This document shows, piece after piece, positions 51,025 to 55,793 of a stretch of 55,793 bases of DNA. The notes beneath the pieces were generated by a model that saw only the letters and a program-made list of their open reading frames with translations, was not told the origin of the DNA and made no database searches. Within the stretch, counting starts at the first letter, position 1. Each line of letters opens with the position of its first letter. Source of the DNA: Aliterella atlantica CENA595 (lineage in GTDB: Bacteria > Cyanobacteriota > Cyanobacteriia > Cyanobacteriales > Chroococcidiopsidaceae); NCBI RefSeq assembly GCF_000952155.1, contig NZ_JYON01000034.1, positions 1-55,793 on the forward strand, given 5' to 3'. Both the position numbers and the translations under genes were made by a program.

Positions 51025-51440
51025 TGGTCATCCAAGACAGCGATCGCACTAAAATTGGTAGTGTGGCTGCTCAAGTAGGCATGGAACTAGCCAACGGTTA
51101 TAAAGTATCTAAGGTTAACGACAAAAGTGTAATTGCCCAGTGCAACGGACATACTGAAAAGTTTTTCGACCCAACTTCGATTTATTACACGGAGGCGACG
51201 CGGTGGGGGTTTAGATGCTCTACTGTGGACGAAAAAGTAGAGACTTTAGCAGCACTAACGAGAAAATTTAGGTATGGAGAGTCAGCTTGCCAGCAGTATA
51301 TCGACTATGGCTATGCCTCAGCATTAAGCAATCGCATCGAAGAAGCTGGCTTTAGCTTTGCAAAACTTGTGCAAAAGCAGCGAGAGGAAGCGATCGCGCA
51401 ATTGCAGAAGGCTGAGGTAGTAGAATGCAGCAAGAAGTAG
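51015..51440 (+). CDS. 141-aa hypothetical protein
   Basis: The front part is beta-rich (GMELANGYKVSKVNDKSVIA, SIYYTEATRWGFRCST) and the back part is a long helix (RIEEAGFSFAKLVQKQREEA). GTGAAG-AAGT spacing upstream gives a poor ribosome site. It overlaps the following gene by 16 nt. No family. Confidence 0.5.
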   Translation: MQLMVIQDSDRTKIGSVAAQVGMELANGYKVSKVNDKSVIAQCNGHTEKFFDPTSIYYTEATRWGFRCSTVDEKVETLAALTRKFRYGESACQQYIDYGYASALSNRIEEAGFSFAKLVQKQREEAIAQLQKAEVVECSKK

Positions 51441-51721
51441 AGCAAATCATTACAGAATCACCAGGAGACAAAATGCACAACAGCGAAGTTATTTGGGCAT
51501 ACGCCCAAGGATTGACCATCTTCGGGTTTTGTCCAACCGAAGCCGAAGCTATAGCAAAGGCTAGTGAGATAGAACCAGTAGAACACGCTGGTTCTATGCA
51601 TAAGGGGTATGTTTTAGATTTACCTCCTGGAAGCCTGGAGATTGAAGAGGATAGGGTATGGTTTCAGAGGAATGAATATCCCAAGCCTAATTGGATGAGT
51701 TGTCAAAAAATTGAACAATAA
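51425..51721 (+). CDS. 98-aa hypothetical protein
   Basis: Two starts are possible: the ATG at 51425, inside the previous gene, or the ATG at 51473 (MHNSEVIWAYAQGLTIFGF), which has CAGGAGA upstream and is my preference for the functional start. The protein is compact with DLPPGSLEIEEDRVWFQR near the end. Function unknown. Confidence 0.5.
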   Translation: MQQEVEQIITESPGDKMHNSEVIWAYAQGLTIFGFCPTEAEAIAKASEIEPVEHAGSMHKGYVLDLPPGSLEIEEDRVWFQRNEYPKPNWMSCQKIEQ

Positions 51722-51733
51722 GGTACAGCCCAA

Positions 51734-52018
51734 ATGTATAAAATTGAAGCAGATAAAGCTCAAAGCATGATTGCTGTAATTGAGGAACATCGTAAAATTC
51801 CCCAAAACATACTTTCACACTTAGAAAAAGCAGTAGATCGACATATTACTCCTGGAGAAACAAAAGACTTTTATCAAGGATTTCTATCTGCCATCTCTCT
51901 TTCATTAGAATTACAGGAACAAAATCTAGACAAGTCGGAAGTTAATGCTGCTCTTGTCCAACTAATGAAAAGAACATCTCAACTTTATTTAGAGGAAGAA
52001 CATGAGGAGAAAATCTAA
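51734..52018 (+). CDS. 94-aa helical protein
   Basis: An all-helical acidic protein (MYKIEADKAQSMIAVIEEHR, then FYQGFLSAISLSLELQEQNL). It follows the previous gene by 12 bp and overlaps the region upstream of the next. No family. Confidence 0.5.
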   Translation: MYKIEADKAQSMIAVIEEHRKIPQNILSHLEKAVDRHITPGETKDFYQGFLSAISLSLELQEQNLDKSEVNAALVQLMKRTSQLYLEEEHEEKI

Positions 52019-52025
52019 GGTGGAA

Positions 52026-52424
52026 ATGCCAGAAATTTTAAAACAAGCATTGGAATGGGGCAAAGCCCAACATCCCGATGCTAGCCAGTTTCGCCACGCG
52101 GCTCTTGCAAATAGCGTTAGTTATCTAGTAACAGGTTTTTCTGGCGGATACGGTGGTCCCTCGATTCGCGAACACTGCGTCTCCTACGCATTAGTAGGAG
52201 ATGGATATAACATACCTACTCAAACTAACTTAGGCTTAATGACCATGTCCTTCCCTGAGGGACGTTTGCCCCAGGCTGGGAACTGGGAATTTGGCAGGGC
52301 GTGTGAGTTTGCTGCCCCCATTTGTTACGGGCAATTGCCAGCGATCGCAGGGCAGATTGCTGCGTCTGAGTATTGCTTCGACGACGATCCCAATGACTTA
52401 TTGGAGTTGCAGGCAAGCCTATGA
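52026..52424 (+). CDS. 132-aa hypothetical protein
   Basis: I use the ATG at 52026, preceded by AAGGTGG. Conserved-looking features are HPDASQFRHAALANSVSYLV, GFSGGYGGPSIREHCVSYAL and a final CFDDDPNDLLELQ. The glycine-rich and invariant-looking aromatic positions suggest a folded enzyme-like or binding protein, but I do not recognise it. The stop overlaps the next small frame as ATGA. Confidence 0.5.
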   Translation: MPEILKQALEWGKAQHPDASQFRHAALANSVSYLVTGFSGGYGGPSIREHCVSYALVGDGYNIPTQTNLGLMTMSFPEGRLPQAGNWEFGRACEFAAPICYGQLPAIAGQIAASEYCFDDDPNDLLELQASL

Positions 52425-52531
52425 CAACTATACCGAGCAGTTTTCAACTCTTAACTGTACCCCTGTCCCCAATGCTGCTAGAGATGGCAGGAGCAATAGA
52501 AGTGAGGAGAAATAATGGGTATAGATATTAA
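52421..52531 (+). CDS. Possible 36-aa coupled ORF
   Basis: It starts in the ATGA of the previous stop (MTTIPSSFQLLTVPLSPMLL, then EMAGAIEVRRN) and ends 14 nt into the next gene. The double overlap is suggestive; the peptide is mildly hydrophobic. It contains the GAGGAG ribosome site of the next gene. Confidence 0.35.
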   Translation: MTTIPSSFQLLTVPLSPMLLEMAGAIEVRRNNGYRY

Positions 52532-52919
52532 AGCTATTTTCGGGTACGGAATTGTACTGGATTACAAACGAACTCCTTGGATAGAGGAAAGTTTTGAGGA
52601 GTTTGACTGCGACTTTCTAGAGTACGTATCGCAACAAACGGAGTATTTACCGCCTGGCGAAATATTTGATGCCGACCCCGAACAAAGAGAACAATTTGCA
52701 AGTACGCTACCCGTAATGTTTATCAAAGCTGGCAATTCTAGAGAGTATTACTTGCTGTTAACTAAATATTGTTGGCTGCTTGAAAAACCAAAAGCAATGA
52801 AGGTTAGCTTAAATCTGGAAGACTTTGGTACAGAACTTGCAAAAGCAAAAGAGTTCTGTAAAAAAACTAGAGTTGACTTTGATTCAACTGACTGGTTGTT
52901 AGGAATAATGTTTGATTGA
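52515..52919 (+). CDS. 134-aa hypothetical protein
   Basis: An acidic protein (MGIDIKAIFGYGIVLDYKRT) with GAGGAG before the ATG. It resembles small phage-type proteins beginning with a GYGI motif. No catalytic residues are apparent. Function unknown. Confidence 0.55.
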   Translation: MGIDIKAIFGYGIVLDYKRTPWIEESFEEFDCDFLEYVSQQTEYLPPGEIFDADPEQREQFASTLPVMFIKAGNSREYYLLLTKYCWLLEKPKAMKVSLNLEDFGTELAKAKEFCKKTRVDFDSTDWLLGIMFD

Positions 52920-52982
52920 GGAACCAACTGATGCAGCCTTTGAGATCGCGTCAGCAGCAGCTTTGGGTAGACAGGAGGAATA

Positions 52983-53204
52983 ATGAGCGACGACCAGCCT
53001 TGCAGATTGAGCAAACGCCTGGACTTAAAGATACAGGATTTGCGTCATTTAGAAGAACTGCTAATCCACCAGGACGAGGGCAGCCAAGATCGCTTCTACT
53101 ACACGACAACCTTGGGTGAGAAATTGAAGTTCATCCGCATTTGCAAAAGTCATTGGCTTAACGACGAGTACAACATTGCGCTCGTCATCCCGACGCAGCA
53201 ATGA
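52983..53204 (+). CDS. 73-aa hypothetical protein
   Basis: AGGAGG precedes the ATG. The sequence (LSKRLDLKIQDLRHLEELLI, then FYYTTTLGEKLKFIRICKSH) is charged and coding-like. The TGA overlaps the ATG of the XRE gene, so the two are coupled and this may act with that regulator. Confidence 0.55.
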   Translation: MSDDQPCRLSKRLDLKIQDLRHLEELLIHQDEGSQDRFYYTTTLGEKLKFIRICKSHWLNDEYNIALVIPTQQ

Positions 53205-53515
53205 ACCCAACCTTTGGTCAGATCATCCGCACTGCACGAGCAGACAAAGGATATAGCCAGCGCGACCTGGCAAGGCTTGTGGAGATCGACTTTACATATT
53301 TATCCAAGCTAGAAAGCGATGCCACAGAATACCCGCCCAAGGAGTACGTAATCCAACAACTAGCGTACTACTTGGGTTTGGACTATGAGGAATTGGTCTG
53401 CTTGACTGGTCGATTACCAGAGCGATATCAGGACTTCCTACAGCAAAACTACCAGGTGATGCCAGCATTGTTTCGGTGGATGCGGCAAAAGCCTGGGCTT
53501 GCTCAAAGGATTTAA
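53201..53515 (+). CDS. XRE-family regulator
   Basis: The 104-aa protein carries a standard helix-turn-helix at residues 6-66 (QIIRTARADKGYSQRDLARL, VEIDFTYLSKLESD, YYLGLDYEELVCLTGRLP) of the type found in short plasmid and phage regulators. It overlaps the upstream gene by ATGA. It is the only regulator in the right-hand gene array and may control it. Confidence 0.85.
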   Translation: MNPTFGQIIRTARADKGYSQRDLARLVEIDFTYLSKLESDATEYPPKEYVIQQLAYYLGLDYEELVCLTGRLPERYQDFLQQNYQVMPALFRWMRQKPGLAQRI

Positions 53516-53574
53516 AGGCAAGAGTTAACAGTGCAAAGCGATCGCACTATTGAAGCAATCACAGGAGGTTAAAA

Positions 53575-54162
53575 ATGGATTCATACCCAGACAGTAACGC
53601 ATACTTGCAGGCAATTCTTGAAGAATTACGAGCATCAAAACAGCCATTAGGCTTTGGACATCCACCGAAAGCCCGATACATATATGCAAACCGCCAGTAT
53701 CCTGAGTGTTTATGGTACTTCTGGGATGGGGCAAAGAAAGCACACGAACCGATCGCCTTGCACGCTCTAACAGGCATCGTTGAAAAGCTAGAAATTGAGG
53801 AAAAAGAATTTCGTGGTAAACCAGATCATAAGGTAAACCTGCATATCAGAGCAGAGCGCAATTACGTCATTCAATCTGGGCTAGAAACCCTATTTGCTAA
53901 AGGGCTACTCTACACTCTTTCCAGACTACCAGTTGCCACATTTGCCCAGCCAATAACAATCTCTGTAGAAGCTGGAGATACAGAGCAGGTGCTATTCTGC
54001 CGCATCTACAATCCAGCATCAGGGCAAGCGGTATTCGCGCCTTACCCAGAACAAGTAAACTGGCAAGATGTAATAGCAAAAGCGATTGTGAAGATCGATG
54101 CCGCACATGGGCGAGTAGGGCAGCCGGAGCAGCAATCGCCACAGTTGGCACACAGTATTTAG
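53575..54162 (+). CDS. 195-aa plasmid protein
   Basis: AGGAGG lies 9 nt before the ATG. The protein (YIYANRQYPECLWYFWDGAK, KVNLHIRAERNYVIQSGLET, then FAQPITISVEAGDTEQVLFC) looks like a conserved cyanobacterial plasmid or phage protein, possibly with an OB-like beta domain in the second half, which would fit single-strand binding. That is a guess from pattern. A strong terminator follows. Confidence 0.6.
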   Translation: MDSYPDSNAYLQAILEELRASKQPLGFGHPPKARYIYANRQYPECLWYFWDGAKKAHEPIALHALTGIVEKLEIEEKEFRGKPDHKVNLHIRAERNYVIQSGLETLFAKGLLYTLSRLPVATFAQPITISVEAGDTEQVLFCRIYNPASGQAVFAPYPEQVNWQDVIAKAIVKIDAAHGRVGQPEQQSPQLAHSI

Positions 54163-54182
54163 AAGGGCAGACAAAAGTAGAG

Positions 54183-54222
54183 AAACCAGGGTCTAGAAAC
54201 ACTATCTAGTCCCTGGTTTTGT
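54183..54222 (+). terminator. Strong intrinsic terminator
   Basis: AAACCAGGG with an inner CTAG pairs with CTAG then CCCTGGTTT (54183-54194 with 54207-54219), followed by TTG-TC. The 13-bp stem is nearly perfect. It separates the right-hand array from the last three genes. Confidence 0.75.
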
Positions 54223-54244
54223 CATGCACAAGGAATAAATAACA

Positions 54245-54421
54245 ATGCCAGAAACAACGTTTCTCAAACAGAAAAGCTTAGAAGAATTAAAATTTTTCCT
54301 CAAGCACTACCAACAAGTTTACCCAAAAGCAAAGCTGCAAGGACAGGCAGTTTTGCGACAATACTTCAGGAGAGCGAACTATCGAATCCAGCATTTGCAG
54401 TTCCGTTCCCAAGGTAAGTAG
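54245..54421 (+). CDS. 58-aa basic protein
   Basis: A short basic helical protein (MPETTFLKQKSLEELKFFLK, then YPKAKLQGQAVLRQYFRRAN). AAGGAATAAATAAC upstream gives a weak ribosome site. The amphipathic and basic helices suggest DNA or RNA binding. No family. Confidence 0.5.
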   Translation: MPETTFLKQKSLEELKFFLKHYQQVYPKAKLQGQAVLRQYFRRANYRIQHLQFRSQGK

Positions 54422-54470
54422 GTTTTGTCCTTCAACACATAGCAAGTAACTTTTTTAAAACCCCTGGAAT

Positions 54471-54932
54471 ATGCTGTATACAGCCTCGTACTTTGAGCCG
54501 GAACATCATCACGGCGTTCTGTTATCGATTTCCCGCAGCGTTCCCAAAGGCTTCAGAGTTGACGGCGCTCTAGATTTCCTTGCGCCTAATGCCCAGTTGC
54601 TCAAGGATTGGAAAGCCAAAAGTATTGACGAAGAGGCATATTGTCAGCGCTATCGGCTGCAACTGAAAGAGTCTTGGCAGCAGGTTTCATCTTGGCTGAA
54701 GAGTCTGGATGCTAAAACAAATCAAACGCTGTTGTGCTGGGAGCATCAGGGAGCCTTCTGTCACCGAAATCTGATAGCACTCCTCGTACAAAAACATCGA
54801 AGCGATGTATTCGGTGGCTGCGATATCAGACGAGTAGAAATCCCCAAGTGTACTGTATGTGAAACCCAATTAACTATTGGGCTGGACGCGAATTTTTGTT
54901 CTGGCTGTCGCATTTGGCAAAAGAATAAGTGA
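54471..54932 (+). CDS. DUF488-type protein with zinc ribbon
   Basis: The 153-aa protein starts MLYTASYFEPEHHHGVLLSI and has the DUF488 signature WLKSLDAKTNQTLLCWEHQG followed by AFCHRNLIALLV. The C-terminus carries a zinc ribbon (KCTVCETQ and CSGCRIW). The stop overlaps the GTG start of the next gene. DUF488 proteins occur beside phage, plasmid and defence genes; their activity is unknown. Confidence 0.8.
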   Translation: MLYTASYFEPEHHHGVLLSISRSVPKGFRVDGALDFLAPNAQLLKDWKAKSIDEEAYCQRYRLQLKESWQQVSSWLKSLDAKTNQTLLCWEHQGAFCHRNLIALLVQKHRSDVFGGCDIRRVEIPKCTVCETQLTIGLDANFCSGCRIWQKNK

Positions 54933-55621
54933 AACACTATTTTATTAAAGGAGCAAAGGGAGAAAGTGGATTGAAAAACAATACTGCAACAAAACAAACC
55001 CCATGCGAACAATGCGTTTACTACTTCGGAAAAAGCTCAATACACTGTGCTGTACACCCACAGGGCAAACAAAGTGAATACTGTGATGACTGGAAGAAAG
55101 TGACTTTAAGACAGAAACTAGCAATGAATATTAAGGCACTGGCAAACAATACCTCCTACCCAAAAGCTGCGGCTATTGTCATAGCAATAGCTAGTACAAT
55201 TACACTGGGATATGGCATGAAGAAGCATCTGCCAGGAGCTATCGATGCCGTTCAAGAGTACCAGCGATATACTCAAGAGTGCAGGGTTTTCTTAGAAAGA
55301 GTAGGAACTGCTGGAACAATTGGGGTAGCAGAACCAGAATTAGTCAAAGTAGTAAGCTTTTTAAAGACTAATCATTTGGCTCAATCCTTTGAATACAAAG
55401 ATTTGCAGGCTAATTTAGCCTACCTTAAAAGTCAGCCTGATAATTCATTGATGCCTGGTGCAATTAAGGAATCAATTAGCAAGAATACTGTTGCAATTGA
55501 AGAGGCACAAACTAAAAAATTGAATCAAGATTTAAAGTCTCTATTCAGTTTAGAAATAGCTGGTTCAGTAATGGCATTGGCAATAGCTGCCTTAATAATC
55601 AAGGAAGAAAACGACAACTGA
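54929..55621 (+). CDS. Membrane protein with N-terminal cysteine cluster
   Basis: The 230-aa protein starts at a GTG overlapping the previous stop. CEQCVYYF and HCAVHPQGKQSEYCDDW (residues 26-55) look like a metal-binding site similar to that at 47651. Two transmembrane helices follow (about 78-95, AAAIVIAIASTITLGYGM, and about 208-225), separated by a large helical domain. No family is recognised. Confidence 0.6.
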   Translation: MKHYFIKGAKGESGLKNNTATKQTPCEQCVYYFGKSSIHCAVHPQGKQSEYCDDWKKVTLRQKLAMNIKALANNTSYPKAAAIVIAIASTITLGYGMKKHLPGAIDAVQEYQRYTQECRVFLERVGTAGTIGVAEPELVKVVSFLKTNHLAQSFEYKDLQANLAYLKSQPDNSLMPGAIKESISKNTVAIEEAQTKKLNQDLKSLFSLEIAGSVMALAIAALIIKEENDN

Positions 55622-55793
55622 TATTCAAGCTACATCTCAGGTAGAACAAGTCCAAAAACTTTATTTATACCAAATCGCGTTCTAGAGCGTAATTTTCAAA
55701 TGAGGGAAAAAGGTCATTGAGCGTAAACTTTCTGGCTGTGCATTAAGTTGATTCAAAGCCTGGCATAGTGTATCTTCTACAGCAGTTAGAGAT
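55622..55793. other. Right edge without a gene
   Basis: About 170 bp of AT-rich sequence to the end of the window. No gene, hairpin or repeat is clear. Confidence 0.4.

Noticed and set aside
1..55793. CRISPR array, tRNA or rRNA genes
   Set aside because: No regularly spaced repeats with unique spacers, no cloverleaf-type sequence and no rRNA segments were seen on either strand.

Overview
The window reads as accessory DNA, most likely plasmid, from a cyanobacterium. The evidence is the frequent HIP1 octamer GCGATCGC (for example at 459-466), protein families I know mainly from cyanobacteria (DUF1822, DUF5895-like, CHAT-STAND-WD40 proteins, PIN/HicB-like toxin-antitoxin pairs), several cyanobacterial-type insertion sequences, and the lack of any rRNA, tRNA or core metabolic operon. 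There is no CRISPR array. Species and replicon type are inference.

Layout. (1) 1-5.4 kb is module A. A leftward operon holds an XRE regulator, a small protein, a Rha-type protein, a 23-aa micro-ORF and the start of the next gene. A rightward operon opposite it begins with a long structured leader RNA, followed by two hypotheticals, a DUF5895-like protein and a VapBC-type pair. (2) 5.4-9.3 kb holds secreted and hypothetical genes (CAP domain, zinc-finger protein). (3) 9.3-16.4 kb is a three-gene operon: sigma-like factor, DUF1822 protein and a 1719-aa CHAT protease-STAND-WD40 protein. (4) 16.5-20 kb has an IS5-family element, a gene remnant and three leftward genes of unknown role. (5) 20-25.5 kb has a TPR protein, a secreted protein ending in a colicin-type HNH DNase domain, a lipoprotein, and a zinc-ribbon gene family, one member of which is split by an IS1-family element. 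(6) 25.5-30.5 kb has an AlkB-like/EVE pair, a tyrosine-recombinase remnant, a zinc-ribbon/HEAT-repeat protein and a small membrane pair. (7) 30.6-37 kb is a GH13 amylase gene cut by a 4.46-kb transposon that carries a papain-like secreted protein and a candidate immunity protein. (8) 37-43.5 kb has broken genes around an IS4-type element, a GlxA-like gene that has lost its HTH, degenerate replication-gene pieces, and a LysR/SDR/SnoaL island. (9) 43.5-55.8 kb is module B: a leftward operon (XRE, HicBA, Ant-type protein, 33-aa micro-ORF, replication-like protein), and opposite it a second copy of the structured leader RNA followed by about 18 small plasmid-type genes, including DUF932, DUF488 and XRE proteins.

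How it fits together. Modules A and B share gene order, promoter spacing, the leader RNA, an intergenic hairpin, a translationally coupled micro-ORF and several paralogous proteins, but differ in sequence and in their N-terminal regulatory domains. The simplest inference is a fusion of two related plasmids, or an old duplication with domain swapping. The DNA between them is a patchwork of conflict-type genes (CHAT-STAND, DNase, papain-like toxin with candidate immunity, toxin-antitoxin pairs, EVE/AlkB) and mobile elements, with at least two insertions whose empty target sites can be rebuilt exactly.
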